DNA from: an uncultured Sunxiuqinia sp.
GTDB lineage: Bacteria; Bacteroidota; Bacteroidia; Bacteroidales; Prolixibacteraceae
Assembly (NCBI RefSeq): GCF_947495665.1
Contig: NZ_CANLZV010000003.1
Coordinates: 283,059 to 347,058 of the forward strand
Direction of reading: 5' to 3'
DNA: 64,000 nt
This document shows positions 1-9,674 of this stretch, one piece after another; the stretch's first letter is position 1, and every line of letters begins with the position of its first letter. Position numbers and translations under genes: made by a program. Below the pieces are notes generated by a model, which searched no databases, was not told where the DNA came from, and saw only the letters and a list, made by a program, of their open reading frames with translations.

Positions 1-89
1 GCTTCCTTTTTTCCGAAGCGATTTGAAAGCCAGGTGCCACCGACCAATAGAATGAACAAAGCGGCAATAATTCCAACTAAAACCAGCAT
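1..89 (-). CDS. N-terminal fragment of a membrane protein, cut by window edge
   Basis: Only the first 29 codons are in the window, starting at an ATG (complement of 87-89). The visible peptide begins MLVLVGIIAALFILLVGG and then turns polar and basic (NRFGKK). This is one transmembrane segment or signal anchor with a positive flank. A good promoter-like sequence lies just upstream at 119-150, which supports a real gene. The family cannot be recognised from this much sequence. Confidence 0.5.
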   Translation of the reverse strand, partial: MLVLVGIIAALFILLVGGTWLSNRFGKKE

Positions 90-118
90 AATCTATCTGT
101 CTCAATAAGTCTCTGTTT

Positions 119-150
119 CAAAAATAAAAAAAAGAGGGTCGGCATTCAAC
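119..150 (-). promoter_or_regulatory. Bacteroidota-type promoter for the gene at the left edge
   Basis: On the minus strand GTTG, 20 bases, then TATTTTTG. This fits the Bacteroidota primary sigma-factor consensus TTTG-N19-21-TAnnTTTG with one mismatch. The -7 box ends 29 bases before the ATG. Confidence 0.5.
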
Positions 151-385
151 GCTCTTTTTCAGCAGACAAAGTTAATACGAAAAACAGAACCTGATGTGCC
201 TGTGAGGGATTTCTAACAATGGCTTAACTTTAAGCTCAAAATAGTTTGGAGAGGATGCTTTGTATGGAGCAGAAAAAAGAGTTGTCGGTTTAGTGGATTA
301 AAGGTTCATATGCCACATTTATTCCGCGCAGAATAAGGCATCCCGCCAAAAAACAATTATCTTCGCTAGCCCAAATTTCAAGACT

Positions 386-2521
386 ATGAATACACAACTC
401 ATACAACGACTGGCAGCTCAGTTTCAGTTACCAATCAAGCAGGTACAAAATACCGTCAAACTTCTGGATGAAGGAGCTACCGTTCCTTTTATTTCACGTT
501 ACCGCAAGGAAATGACGGGTAGTTTGGATGAAGTTCAGATTGGTGATATCAAGGAAGCGAAGGCCCGTTTGGAAGAATTGGCCAAGCGGAAGGAAACCAT
601 CCTAAAAACCATTGAGGAACAAGAGCTGCTGACCGATGAGTTGAAAGCCCGCATTGAAAATTGTTTTGATGCAACCGAGTTGGAAGACATTTACCTGCCT
701 TATAAACCTAAGCGAAAAACCAAAGCTTCCATCGCACGGGAAAAAGGTCTGGAGCCTTTGGCCAAAATTATGATGAAGCAAGACGAGCGCGACTTGGAAA
801 ATCGGGCGCATGCTTTTGTCAAAGGCGAAGTGAACTCGGTGGAGGATGCCTTGTCAGGCGCCCGCGACATTATTGCCGAGTGGGTGAATGAAAACGAGAA
901 AGCACGAAATATGGTGCGTCAGGCTTTTGCGCAGGGAGCTCTGATTAAAAGTAAACTGGTTAAAGGAAAAGAAGAGGAAGGCATTAAGTATCGGGATTAC
1001 TTTGAATGGGAAGAGCCTTTGAAGCGTTGTCCTTCGCATCGCTTGCTGGCTATGCGCAGAGGGGAGCAGGAGAGTGTTTTACGGATTTCGGTGTCGCCGG
1101 ATGAGGAGGCTGTCCTGGAGCGTCTGAATCGCTTTTTTGTTCGGTCGGGCAATGCCTGCGGAGAACAAGTCAAGCTGGCAGTTAAGGACAGCTATAAGCG
1201 GTTACTTTCCTCGGCTATTGAAACCGAATTTGCCCAGGCTGCGAAGTTGAGCGCAGATCAGGAGGCAATTCAGGTATTTGCTGAAAACCTTCGGCAATTG
1301 CTGCTTGCCGCACCACTTGGACAAAAGCGGGTGCTGGCAATTGATCCTGGCTACCGAACGGGCTGTAAGTTGGTTTGCCTGGATGAACAGGGGAACTTGC
1401 TGCACAACGAAACCATTTATCCCAATAAACCCCAGGAAGAAGTCAAGCAGTCGGCTCGAAAAATTACCTCGCTGGTGAGTGCCTATCAAATTGAGGCCAT
1501 CGCTATTGGGAATGGAACAGCCAGCCGGGAGACAGAGCATTTCATCAAGAAATTGCACTACGATCGTGATCTAAAAGTTTTTGTTGTTTCTGAAGATGGT
1601 GCGTCAATTTATTCTGCATCGAAGGTGGCTCGCGAAGAGTTTCCAAGCTACGATGTGACGGTACGTGGCGCTGTTTCCATTGGGCGCCGTTTAATGGACC
1701 CTTTGGCCGAGTTGGTAAAGATCGATCCTAAATCGATTGGGGTGGGACAATACCAGCACGATGTTGATCAAAAGTTATTGAAGAATAGCCTGGACACGGT
1801 GGTTGAATCGGCCGTGAACAAGGTTGGAGTCAACGTGAATACGGCTTCGAAGCACTTGCTAACCTATATTTCAGGTTTGGGACCGCAACTGGCGCAAAAC
1901 ATTGTTGACTTCCGGAAAGAAAACGGTGCTTTCAAAGCCCGGAAAGAGTTACTGAAAGTGCCACGAATGGGCGCGAAGGCTTATGAGCAGTCGGCCGGTT
2001 TCTTGCGTATTGCTGATGCCCAAAATCCCTTGGATAATTCAGCCGTTCACCCTGAATCTTACCATGTGGTTGAGCAAATGGCCAAAGATTTGAAATGCAG
2101 CATTGTTGATTTGATGCAGTCCGAAGAGCTGCAACAGGCTTTGGTGTTGGAAAAGTACCAAACGGAATCGGTCGGATTGCCTACTTTAAAGGATATTCAG
2201 AAGGAATTGGCCAAGCCCGGACGTGACCCCCGAAAAAACATAAAAGTGTTTGAATTTGCCAGTGGCATTTTTAAAATCGAGGATTTGCACGAAGGGATGG
2301 TGCTTCCGGGGATTGTCACCAACATCACTAAGTTTGGCGCTTTTGTGGATGTGGGTGTGAAGCAGGATGGTCTGGTGCATATCTCTCAACTAGCTGATCG
2401 CTTCGTAAGTGATCCAAATGAGGTGGTAAAACTACACGAACATGTGAAAGTAAAAGTCCTCGAAGTGGATATCCCCCGAAAACGAATTCAGCTAAGCTTG
2501 AAAGATGTAGACCAAAACTAG
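386..2521 (+). CDS. tex: Tex-family RNA-binding transcription accessory protein
   Basis: 711 aa, slightly shorter than E. coli YhgF/Tex. The family order is visible: helical Tex N-terminal region (1-190), YqgF/RNase H-like fold with AIDPGYRTGCK (about 320-440), helix-hairpin-helix region (SGLGPQLAQNIVDFR, about 490-560), and a C-terminal S1 domain (about 635-705: GMVLPGIVTNITKFGAFVDVG, then GLVHISQLAD). Tex proteins bind nucleic acid in the cytoplasm and influence transcription and RNA metabolism; the exact reaction is not settled. The ATG at 386 gives the normal family N-terminus (LAAQFQLPIKQVQNTVKLLDEG). The stop overlaps the stop of the convergent PspC gene by four bases. Identification is very secure. 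Confidence 0.95.
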   Translation: MNTQLIQRLAAQFQLPIKQVQNTVKLLDEGATVPFISRYRKEMTGSLDEVQIGDIKEAKARLEELAKRKETILKTIEEQELLTDELKARIENCFDATELEDIYLPYKPKRKTKASIAREKGLEPLAKIMMKQDERDLENRAHAFVKGEVNSVEDALSGARDIIAEWVNENEKARNMVRQAFAQGALIKSKLVKGKEEEGIKYRDYFEWEEPLKRCPSHRLLAMRRGEQESVLRISVSPDEEAVLERLNRFFVRSGNACGEQVKLAVKDSYKRLLSSAIETEFAQAAKLSADQEAIQVFAENLRQLLLAAPLGQKRVLAIDPGYRTGCKLVCLDEQGNLLHNETIYPNKPQEEVKQSARKITSLVSAYQIEAIAIGNGTASRETEHFIKKLHYDRDLKVFVVSEDGASIYSASKVAREEFPSYDVTVRGAVSIGRRLMDPLAELVKIDPKSIGVGQYQHDVDQKLLKNSLDTVVESAVNKVGVNVNTASKHLLTYISGLGPQLAQNIVDFRKENGAFKARKELLKVPRMGAKAYEQSAGFLRIADAQNPLDNSAVHPESYHVVEQMAKDLKCSIVDLMQSEELQQALVLEKYQTESVGLPTLKDIQKELAKPGRDPRKNIKVFEFASGIFKIEDLHEGMVLPGIVTNITKFGAFVDVGVKQDGLVHISQLADRFVSDPNEVVKLHEHVKVKVLEVDIPRKRIQLSLKDVDQN

Positions 2522-2724
2522 TATTGCTGGGGAATAAGTACCCAGCAAATAAGATAAATTAGTAATCCCGGAAAACCTGCGCTAAGGATAGATACAACAA
2601 CATAAATTACCCGCAACAAAGTCGGGTCAATGTTAAAGTACTCGGCAAAGCCGGCAAGTACGCCGGCAATTATCTTGTTCCTGGAACGGGTTAACCGTTT
2701 TTTTGGGGCATTAATAATTTCCAT
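2518..2724 (-). CDS. PspC-domain small membrane protein
   Basis: 68 aa. It has the compact PspC domain: a basic start (KKRLTRSRN), the core IIAGVLAGFAEYFNIDPTLLR, then a hydrophobic segment ending LICWVLIP. PspC-type proteins sit in the inner membrane. In enterobacteria they belong to the phage-shock envelope stress response, but the short Bacteroidota forms are uncharacterised. It starts five bases after the stop of the small acidic gene upstream, so the two are probably co-transcribed. Its last bases overlap the end of tex. Confidence 0.85.
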   Translation of the reverse strand: MEIINAPKKRLTRSRNKIIAGVLAGFAEYFNIDPTLLRVIYVVVSILSAGFPGLLIYLICWVLIPQQY

Positions 2725-2729
2725 TGGTT

Positions 2730-2984
2730 TTAGTCTTCGTCGTCTTCATCAAAAAGGTTCTCTTGACTCTCGAATTCCGCTTCAAGATATTCTTCTGCTT
2801 GTTCCAGCAGTTGTTTGATAAGCTTTTCTGATTCAGGTACATCACTTAGCCAGTGAACCACTTGGTTTGACCAGAAGTCTTCAATGTCACTTTCAACAAT
2901 GAATTTAGGTACTTCGGTGTGAACCACGAAAATTGTGTCAGGTGTTTCCTGAGAATTGTCTGCAAGTAAAAATTTTGGTAGCAT
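2730..2984 (-). CDS. Conserved small acidic protein, function unknown
   Basis: 84 aa from the ATG at 2984 (MLPKFLLADNSQ). A longer reading upstream exists but would need a non-ATG start. The N-terminal half is beta-like (DTIFVVHTEVPKFIV). The C-terminal half is helical and very acidic, ending LFDEDDED. I recall similar proteins beside PspC genes in Bacteroidales but know no function. It shares a transcript with the PspC gene. A -7-like TAAATTTG lies at 3011-3018 (minus strand), correctly oriented. Confidence 0.7.
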   Translation of the reverse strand: MLPKFLLADNSQETPDTIFVVHTEVPKFIVESDIEDFWSNQVVHWLSDVPESEKLIKQLLEQAEEYLEAEFESQENLFDEDDED

Positions 2985-3010
2985 AGCTTTTTTGCTTAAT
3001 TGTTTAAAAG

Positions 3011-3018
3011 CAAATTTA
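3011..3018 (-). promoter_or_regulatory. -7 box for the small acidic protein / PspC pair
   Basis: TAAATTTG on the minus strand matches TAnnTTTG, 26 bases before the ATG. No convincing -33 TTTG is seen. Confidence 0.3.
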
Positions 3019-3134
3019 TGGAAAAAAACGGTTTGCATTCTGCTTTCCCTGAGATTTTTGAATTAAAATAATTCCTGCAAAATTCGGCTTTAATGTTACG
3101 ATTTGAAGAAAATAACAGGTTTCTGCTATTTAAT

Positions 3135-3165
3135 TTTAACAAAAGCAAACGATGTGTTATATTTA
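3135..3165 (+). promoter_or_regulatory. Possible promoter of the AGCS symporter gene
   Basis: TTTA, 19 bases, then TATATTTA. Each element has its final G replaced by A, but spacing and position (23 bases before the ATG) are right. Confidence 0.3.
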
Positions 3166-3188
3166 GTGCCCTAAGCTAAACGGCAACT

Positions 3189-4853
3189 ATGAATAAACTG
3201 AACGATCTCCTTTCTCTTATTGACGGATATATCGGCGGAAGCCAGTGGTTTGTTTTCTTTTTATTGGGGACTGGCCTGTTTTTTACCTTTTATTTGCGAT
3301 TTCCACAGTTTCGATACCTCAAATCAGCTTTTCGCATTGTGCGAGGAAAGTTTGACCGCGAAGGTGATGAAGGTGATACCTCACATTTTCAGGCTTTAAC
3401 CACGGCACTCTCCGGCACGGTGGGAACCGGAAATATTGCTGGCGTGGCCTTGGCTATTCACTTGGGCGGACCGGCTGCTCTATTCTGGATGTTGGTTACA
3501 GCCTTGCTAGGAATGACCACGAAGTTTGTGGAAGTAACCCTTTCGCACAAGTATCGCGAAAAAATGACGGATGGAACGATGGCCGGTGGACCAATGTATT
3601 ACATGAAAAACCGGTTGAATATGAAATGGTTGGCGGGCCTGTTTGCCGTGGCCACTATTTTCTCGTCTTTCGGAACCGGAAATTTGCCACAAATCAATTC
3701 CATTGCCAATTCAGTGCACGCCACTTTTGGAGTCAATAAAATTTTGATAGGAGCGGTTCTTGCCATCTTACTGGGTTTTGTAATTATTGGCGGCATCAAA
3801 CGGATTGCCAAGGTTACTTCACGCTTGGTGCCCTTCATGGCAGTAATTTATTTTGTAGGTGCTGTTGCGGTGATTCTTTATAACTATCAAAATATTGTTC
3901 CTTCGTTAGTTGCAGTTTTTCGCGATGTATTTACGGGTACTTCAGCAGCGGGAGGCTTTTTGGGGGCTAGTTTTGCTTTCGCCTTCAACCGAGGGGTTAA
4001 CCGAGGCTTATTTTCCAATGAAGCCGGGCAAGGTTCTGCGCCTATTGCTCACGCGGCAGCCAGAGCACACGAGCCGGTTTCGGAAGGTTTAGTCGCTTTG
4101 CTGGAACCATTCATCGATACGATTATTATTTGTATGCTAACCGGTTTGGTTATTCTTTCATCAGGGGTTTGGACCGAAAAAATGGAAAATAAGTTTCAGG
4201 AAGCTGATTTGGAAGTACTGGCCGGTTTTTACGATGAAGGTGAGGAGTTAGATAGGGAGCAAATTGCTGATTTTTTGTTGGGAAAAAGTGAACTGCCTTT
4301 GTTTACGGGCGACCTGGAAGTGATTGATGGTAAAATTATCAATGAGGTAACTCTTTTGCATGCCCGCTCGGTGGCCGAAGAGGTGTTTGTTCGTAAAGAT
4401 GGCGCCGTTTTTTCCGGCAGGCTCCCGGTAATCGAAGGACATATTCCATTGGATAATAGGATTGAAATTGCCGGAAAATCTTTGATTCACAGCGCGCCGC
4501 TGACCACAGAAGCGTTTACCAAAAGTTGGTTTGGCGACTCCGGACGCTATATTGTGGCCATTGGCCTGTTGTTGTTTGCTTTTTCCACAGCTATTTCCTG
4601 GTCTTACTATGGAGGGAGGGCCGTAACTTTTCTCTTCGGAATAAAATGGGTTGTTTATTTCCGGATGGTCTATGTGCTTGGTTTTTTTGTGGCCTCTTTT
4701 ATGGACACAACCATTGTTTGGACATTTTCAGGAATTACCATAGCCATGATGACGATTCCTAACTTGTTTGGAATTTTGATGTTACGTAAAGAAATGAAGT
4801 CAGAAGTCAATTCCTTCTGGAAAGAGTATTCCGATTTCTTTGGAGAAAAATAG
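3189..4853 (+). CDS. Alanine/glycine:cation symporter (AGCS) family protein with inserted domain
   Basis: 554 aa, inner-membrane Na+-coupled amino-acid importer by family. AGCS signatures are clear: [20 protein letters not shown] near residue 80 and [19 protein letters not shown] near 275. A hydrophilic block of about 100 residues (roughly 333-437) interrupts the transmembrane core, between the helix [12 protein letters not shown] and the final helices starting [14 protein letters not shown]. Compact AGCS proteins (about 450-490 aa) lack it, so it is a soluble insertion between membrane helices. Substrate specificity (alanine or glycine) cannot be read from sequence. It is monocistronic or runs into the receiver gene 47 bases downstream. 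Confidence 0.9.
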   Translation: MNKLNDLLSLIDGYIGGSQWFVFFLLGTGLFFTFYLRFPQFRYLKSAFRIVRGKFDREGDEGDTSHFQALTTALSGTVGTGNIAGVALAIHLGGPAALFWMLVTALLGMTTKFVEVTLSHKYREKMTDGTMAGGPMYYMKNRLNMKWLAGLFAVATIFSSFGTGNLPQINSIANSVHATFGVNKILIGAVLAILLGFVIIGGIKRIAKVTSRLVPFMAVIYFVGAVAVILYNYQNIVPSLVAVFRDVFTGTSAAGGFLGASFAFAFNRGVNRGLFSNEAGQGSAPIAHAAARAHEPVSEGLVALLEPFIDTIIICMLTGLVILSSGVWTEKMENKFQEADLEVLAGFYDEGEELDREQIADFLLGKSELPLFTGDLEVIDGKIINEVTLLHARSVAEEVFVRKDGAVFSGRLPVIEGHIPLDNRIEIAGKSLIHSAPLTTEAFTKSWFGDSGRYIVAIGLLLFAFSTAISWSYYGGRAVTFLFGIKWVVYFRMVYVLGFFVASFMDTTIVWTFSGITIAMMTIPNLFGILMLRKEMKSEVNSFWKEYSDFFGEK

Positions 4854-4872
4854 TTGGAGTCATTAATTAATA

Positions 4873-4880
4873 TATTTTTG
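4873..4880 (+). promoter_or_regulatory. -7 box for the receiver-domain gene
   Basis: TATTTTTG matches TAnnTTTG and lies 20 bases before the ATG at 4901. The nearest TTG upstream is spaced too closely (about 16 bases). Confidence 0.35.
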
Positions 4881-4900
4881 TCATATTCTTTTTGATAAGT

Positions 4901-5290
4901 ATGAAAAATGATTTAGATAAACTATCACTTTTGGTAGTTGATGATAGCCCAATCAATCAACGGGTTGTTACCATGTCTCTGAAAAGCACGATGGGTGAAA
5001 TTGATTCAGCCCAGAATGGAATGGAGGCTTACAAGATGTACTGTGAGAAGCATTACGACATTATTTTAATGGATGGTCGGATGCCCATTATGGATGGTTA
5101 TGAAGCCACTCAAAAGATTCGGAACTATGAAAAAGAGCAGGCGCTTGAAAATCAAGCCGTCATTATTGCCTTGACCGGAAGTGATACCGATCAGGAAATG
5201 AAAGCCTGTATCGATTCGGGGATGAATGCCTGCATGCTGAAACCTTTTCGGGTTCATGAATTTCTGCAAATCCTAAAAGATTTTAACTGA
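4901..5290 (+). CDS. Stand-alone response-regulator receiver protein
   Basis: 129 aa from the ATG at 4901; a TTG three codons upstream is less likely. It is a single CheY-like receiver domain: acidic pair in LLVVDDSP (Asp14-15), phospho-acceptor Asp58 in IILMDGRMP, Thr in IALTGSD and Lys in MLKPF. No output domain follows. Such proteins relay phosphate or act by protein contact, like the detached receiver of a hybrid kinase. No histidine kinase or phosphotransfer protein is adjacent, so the partner is unknown. Confidence 0.88.
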   Translation: MKNDLDKLSLLVVDDSPINQRVVTMSLKSTMGEIDSAQNGMEAYKMYCEKHYDIILMDGRMPIMDGYEATQKIRNYEKEQALENQAVIIALTGSDTDQEMKACIDSGMNACMLKPFRVHEFLQILKDFN

Positions 5291-5318
5291 GATTCTATTA
5301 TTAGACCTCACATCTTTC

Positions 5319-5326
5319 TATTTTTG
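5319..5326 (+). promoter_or_regulatory. -7 box for mutS2
   Basis: TATTTTTG, 17 bases before the ATG. No clear -33 element. Confidence 0.35.
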
Positions 5327-5343
5327 CCGAACAATTAAAGGTA

Positions 5344-7830
5344 ATGGCAAAAATATATCCTCAAAATTTTGAATCAAAAATTGGTTTCGATCGGGTTCGA
5401 AGCTTACTTAAAGAGAATTGTCTGGGATCGCTCGGAAAAGACCGGGTGGACGAAATAGACTTTTTAACGGACTTTGATACCATCCAGCAAGAATTGGCTT
5501 ATGCCGATGAATTTATGCGGCTGATGGCGGAAAATGATAATTTCCCAACCAATTATTATTTTGATTTGCGTCAGTCGCTTGCAAAAATTCAAACGGAAGG
5601 ACGTTTTTTGGAAGTAAATGAGTTGTTTGACTTGAAACGATCCTTGGAAACCATTACAGCAATTGTTCGTTTTCTGAGTCAGCAAAAGGAAGAACTGTAC
5701 CCGAACCTGAAAGCACTGGTTCGTCCTGTTCAGGTGTTCCCATACCTAAAAGATCGAATTGATCAGATCATCACCCAACACGGAAAAATTAAGGATCAGG
5801 CTTCGCCCGAACTTGGGCGGATTCGTAGAGAATTACTGAGCAAGCAAAGCAATGTATCCAAACGCCTGCACAGCATTCTGAGGCAAGCGCAGCGCGATGG
5901 ACTGGTGGACGAGGATACTTCAGTCTCCATTCGCGACGGGCGTCCGGTCATCCCGGTTTCTTCGGCAATGAAAAGGCGATTGAATGGGATTGTGCATGAT
6001 GAGTCTGCCACCGGGAAAACAGCCTACATTGAACCTGCAGAAGTGGTGGAGATCAACAATGAAATTCGGGAACTGGAGTATGCTGAAAAGCGAGAAATTG
6101 TGCGTATCCTTATTGAGTTTTCAGATGATATCCGTCCTTACCTGAACGAGTTATTTGGCTTGTATGACTTCCTGGGAACTGTTGATGTAATTCGGGCAAA
6201 GGCACGTTTGGCCCAACGAATGGATGCCATAAAACCCTTCATGGAAGCAGGTCCGCTCCTGTTGTGGGAAAAAGCGGTTCATCCCTTGTTGCGCATCACC
6301 CTGGAGCGTGAAAAGCGCCCGGTTATTCCATTGAATATTGAGTTGAATCCGGAAAAACATTTGTTATTGATTTCGGGGCCCAATGCCGGAGGTAAATCGG
6401 TTTGTCTGAAAACCGTTGGTTTGTTGCAGTACATGTTGCAGTGCGGTTTGCTCATTCCGGTTGATGAAACCAGTCGCGCCGGGGTGTTCGATCAGCTTTT
6501 TATTGATATTGGCGATGAACAATCCATCGAAAATGATTTGAGTACCTACAGTTCGCACCTGATGAATATGAAACATTTTCTGAAATTTGCGAATGACCGA
6601 ACCCTGGTGCTGATTGATGAGTTTGGAACCGGAACAGAGCCAATGATTGGTGGGGCTATTGCCGAGGCCATTCTGGACCAGTTGAATAAAGAGCGAACTT
6701 TTGGGGTAATTACAACGCATTATACCAACCTGAAGCATTTTGCCTCGTCAGCCGAGGGGATCGAAAATGGAGCTATGCTCTATGATAACCACCGAATGGA
6801 ACCCCTATTTCAATTGCAAATTGGGAAGCCCGGAAGTTCTTTTGCTTTCGAAATTGCCCGTAAAATCGGGATGCCGGAGTCAATCTTGCAGGAAGCGACC
6901 GAAAAAGTGGGGAAGGACCACATCAATTTTGATAAGCACCTGCGCGACATTGTGCGCGATAAGCGCTATTGGGAGTCCAAGCGTATGCGTATCCGAAAGG
7001 TGGAGCGCAGTTTGGATGAACTGGCCGAAAAATATGAGTTGGATCTGAGCGAACTGGGAAAACAGCGCAAGCAAATTATTGCTGAAGCTAAAGAAGAAGC
7101 TGCTCGTGTATTGGCTGAAGCTAACAAGAAAGTGGAAAATACCATTCGTGAAATCCGGGAAAGCCAGGCTGAAAAGGAAAAAACCAAAGCCATTCGAAAG
7201 CAGTTAGCAACCTTTAAGGAAGCGGTGGAAGAGCCGGAAGAAGAAAACGACGAATGGATCAACAAAAAGATTCAGAAGCTGAAGGATAAGGAAAATCGTC
7301 GCAACCAACGTCGTCCGGAGCAGAAGGAGAAACCGAAAGTAACGCCAAAAAGAGCAAAGGAAGAGCTGGCGCCTGGCGATAAAGTGAAGATTGAAGGGCA
7401 AAACAGCATAGGCGAAATTCTGGAAATAGGCGATAAGAATGTGGTGGTAGCCTTTGGACAGTTGCGAACCTCGGTTAGCCGCAAAAAGCTGCAGAAGGTG
7501 AGTAATAATGAAGCAAAGAAAGAATTGCGCGGCACCAACAGAACCCTGCCCAATGTCCACCGAAAACTGTCGGAAAAGCGAAATACCTTCAAACCTGAAA
7601 TTGATGTTCGCGGCCAGCGGGCCGAAGAAGCGATCACCAATATCCAGGCGTTTTTAGATGAGGCAATTATGCTGGATGTTCATGAGCTTCGCATTTTGCA
7701 TGGGAAAGGAAACGGTATTCTTCGGGAAATGATCCGTAACTTTCTGGGAGCCGATCCTGTTGTCCGATCCTATCGTGATGAGCACGTCCAGTTTGGAGGT
7801 GCCGGAATCACCATTGTTGAAGTCAACTAA
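5344..7830 (+). CDS. mutS2: MutS2-family ATPase with C-terminal Smr domain
   Basis: 828 aa. MutS2 lacks the mismatch-recognition domain of MutS. In studied species it acts on recombination intermediates or on collided ribosomes. Visible parts: a clamp/core region (1-320), Walker A ISGPNAGGKSV (about 343-353), Walker B LVLIDEFGTGTEP (about 421-433), a THYTNLK switch, a charged coiled coil (about 545-690) and a C-terminal Smr domain (about 750-828) with IDVRGQRAEEA and LRILHGKGNGILR. The Smr domain carries the nuclease activity in this family. Length is normal to slightly long (B. subtilis about 785 aa). It starts 53 bases after the receiver gene but has its own -7 box. Confidence 0.94.
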   Translation: MAKIYPQNFESKIGFDRVRSLLKENCLGSLGKDRVDEIDFLTDFDTIQQELAYADEFMRLMAENDNFPTNYYFDLRQSLAKIQTEGRFLEVNELFDLKRSLETITAIVRFLSQQKEELYPNLKALVRPVQVFPYLKDRIDQIITQHGKIKDQASPELGRIRRELLSKQSNVSKRLHSILRQAQRDGLVDEDTSVSIRDGRPVIPVSSAMKRRLNGIVHDESATGKTAYIEPAEVVEINNEIRELEYAEKREIVRILIEFSDDIRPYLNELFGLYDFLGTVDVIRAKARLAQRMDAIKPFMEAGPLLLWEKAVHPLLRITLEREKRPVIPLNIELNPEKHLLLISGPNAGGKSVCLKTVGLLQYMLQCGLLIPVDETSRAGVFDQLFIDIGDEQSIENDLSTYSSHLMNMKHFLKFANDRTLVLIDEFGTGTEPMIGGAIAEAILDQLNKERTFGVITTHYTNLKHFASSAEGIENGAMLYDNHRMEPLFQLQIGKPGSSFAFEIARKIGMPESILQEATEKVGKDHINFDKHLRDIVRDKRYWESKRMRIRKVERSLDELAEKYELDLSELGKQRKQIIAEAKEEAARVLAEANKKVENTIREIRESQAEKEKTKAIRKQLATFKEAVEEPEEENDEWINKKIQKLKDKENRRNQRRPEQKEKPKVTPKRAKEELAPGDKVKIEGQNSIGEILEIGDKNVVVAFGQLRTSVSRKKLQKVSNNEAKKELRGTNRTLPNVHRKLSEKRNTFKPEIDVRGQRAEEAITNIQAFLDEAIMLDVHELRILHGKGNGILREMIRNFLGADPVVRSYRDEHVQFGGAGITIVEVN

Positions 7831-7951
7831 ATTGAGATACGATTGAAACAGGCAGCAGAGGTTTTGTGAAATCGTTGCATCCTCATCTTTTTTGCCTGTC
7901 AATTGTTTAGAATGAAAAGATTATAATCAGATAAATGTAAGCCAACCAGTA

Positions 7952-8824
7952 ATGAGAAATTCAGTTCCAAGGGTAGCAGCAATTCATGATTTAAGTGGTT
8001 TCGGTCGCGCCTCCTTAACGGTGGTCATTCCGATCCTTTCTTCCATGGGAATTCAGGTTTGTCCATTACCTACGGCTGTTTTGTCATCGCACAGTGCTTA
8101 CAAGGATTTGCACGCCATTGATCTGACCGATGAGCTGCAGCCCATGATCGATCACTGGAAACGTTTGAATCTTGATTTTGATGCCATTTATTCAGGCTAT
8201 CTGGGATCCGCCGGACAGGTGGATACCGTCAAGCAGTTTATCCATGATTTTTCGGGCAATCAACCGCTGGTTGTTGTTGATCCGGTGCTGGGTGACAATG
8301 GTGCGCTTTATTCGGCTTACACACCGGCTATGGTGGATAAAATGAAAGAGCTGGTGACTTTGGCTGATGTGATTACGCCAAACCTGACTGAAGCGGCATT
8401 TTTACTTGGCGAAGTGCATCAACCGGAAATTGAGTTGTCGGAGATTAAGCAATGGGCCCGGCGACTGGCCGAAATGGGCCCCAATAAAGTCATAATCACC
8501 AGTGTCCCCGACCAAATGAAAAATAACAATACTTCGGTTGTGGCATTTAATCAAACAGACAACCGGTTTTGGAGGGTGAGTTGCGATTACATCCCGGCTC
8601 ATTATCCGGGAACCGGCGATGCCTTTGCCAGTGTTATGGTTGGTTCGTTGCTGCAGGGCGACAGTTTGCCGATAGCGCTTGATCGGGCCGTGCAGTTCAT
8701 TGCCTTGGGCGTGCGCGCCACCTTTGGACACAATGGACGAGCGACAGAGGGGATTTTGCTGGAAAAAGTTTTACCATCGTTAAATGCCCCGGTACAAATG
8801 AGTAGTTATCAATTATTGGATTGA
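7952..8824 (+). CDS. pdxY: Pyridoxal/pyridoxamine kinase (PdxK/PdxY-like)
   Basis: 290 aa, ribokinase fold. It phosphorylates B6 vitamers with ATP (PLP salvage, cytoplasm). N-terminal IHDLSGFGRASLTVVIPILS is the PdxK/PdxY signature, followed by LPTAVLSSHSAYKD. The middle has VVVDPVLGDNGALY and ITPNLTEAAFLLG. Near the C-terminus PGTGDAFASVMVG holds the GTGD motif with the catalytic Asp. The stop is one base before the next start, so it is translationally coupled to the HAD phosphatase, which could act on a phosphorylated metabolite (inference). Choice between pdxK and pdxY naming is uncertain. Confidence 0.88.
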   Translation: MRNSVPRVAAIHDLSGFGRASLTVVIPILSSMGIQVCPLPTAVLSSHSAYKDLHAIDLTDELQPMIDHWKRLNLDFDAIYSGYLGSAGQVDTVKQFIHDFSGNQPLVVVDPVLGDNGALYSAYTPAMVDKMKELVTLADVITPNLTEAAFLLGEVHQPEIELSEIKQWARRLAEMGPNKVIITSVPDQMKNNNTSVVAFNQTDNRFWRVSCDYIPAHYPGTGDAFASVMVGSLLQGDSLPIALDRAVQFIALGVRATFGHNGRATEGILLEKVLPSLNAPVQMSSYQLLD

Positions 8825-8825
8825 A

Positions 8826-9659
8826 ATGATGAAAAATATTCGATTGGTGGCCACCGATTTGGATGGCACATTTTTGAAAGATGACAAGTCGATCAGTGAC
8901 GAAGATATTCAAATGCTGCAGGTGTTGGGTGAACGAGAAGTATTGCGCGTGGTTGCTACCGGCCGTAACTTCAAGAAAGTGCTTGAAGTGCTGCCCGACC
9001 ATTTGCCTTTCGACTATGTGGCTTTCTCTTCCGGAGCCGGTATTTATGACTGGAAAAACCGGGAGCTGGTCTTTCGGCAGAACTTAAAGCGTGAGACCAC
9101 TGAAGGTATTGTTCGTTTTTTGATTGATCGTGACATGAACTTTCACCTTTTTCGTGCAGTTCCTGAAAACTTTCGTTGTTGGTTTTACCGCGGAAGTCAA
9201 GCGTGTGAAGAGTTTGAACGTTATTTCGATTTCCATAATTCAGTTTCTGAAGAGCTTCCTGTCAATCAACAGCTGGATAGCGATGCCTGCCAGTTTTTGG
9301 TTATTTTCCCGAATGATTTGGAAGCGTTTCTAGAAGCCAAGCAACAACTTGAAGCCCAGTTTGACGATATTAAAGTGGTGCGCACCAGTTCGCCCTTGGA
9401 GACTGGTTATATTTGGATGGAAATTTTTCACAAAGATGTATCGAAAGGCAATGCTGTGAAGTTTTTGTGTGAACAGAAGCAAATTCAGCATGACATGACC
9501 TTTGGAATAGGCAATGATTATAACGATTTGGATTTGCTCAATTTCACCTCGTATTCCTATTTGGTTGAAAACGGGCCCGAAGAATTAAAGCCTCACTACA
9601 GGAAAGCACTCTCCAACGAGAACAGTGCTTTTAGCCAAAGTCTGAAAAAATATTTGTAA
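8826..9659 (+). CDS. Cof-type HAD-superfamily IIB phosphatase
   Basis: 277 aa. The HAD motif I nucleophile is in VATDLDGTFLKDD (DxDGT), motif II is near VVATGRN, and motif III/IV is the pair of Lys in DVSKGNAVKFL and GIGNDYNDLDLL. The large type-IIB cap lies between. Family members remove phosphate from sugar phosphates, FMN or PLP. The start ATG at 8826 is directly followed by a second ATG; both are possible. The gene is coupled to the pyridoxal kinase by a one-base gap, which hints at PLP or sugar-phosphate turnover but does not prove it. Confidence 0.88.
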   Translation: MMKNIRLVATDLDGTFLKDDKSISDEDIQMLQVLGEREVLRVVATGRNFKKVLEVLPDHLPFDYVAFSSGAGIYDWKNRELVFRQNLKRETTEGIVRFLIDRDMNFHLFRAVPENFRCWFYRGSQACEEFERYFDFHNSVSEELPVNQQLDSDACQFLVIFPNDLEAFLEAKQQLEAQFDDIKVVRTSSPLETGYIWMEIFHKDVSKGNAVKFLCEQKQIQHDMTFGIGNDYNDLDLLNFTSYSYLVENGPEELKPHYRKALSNENSAFSQSLKKYL

Positions 9660-9674
9660 GGCCGGGGTTCGAAT

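Noticed and set aside
7848..7899. ACAGGCA / TGCCTGT pairing after mutS2 as a terminator
   Set aside because: Only 7 bp with a 38-base loop and no T-run after the second arm.
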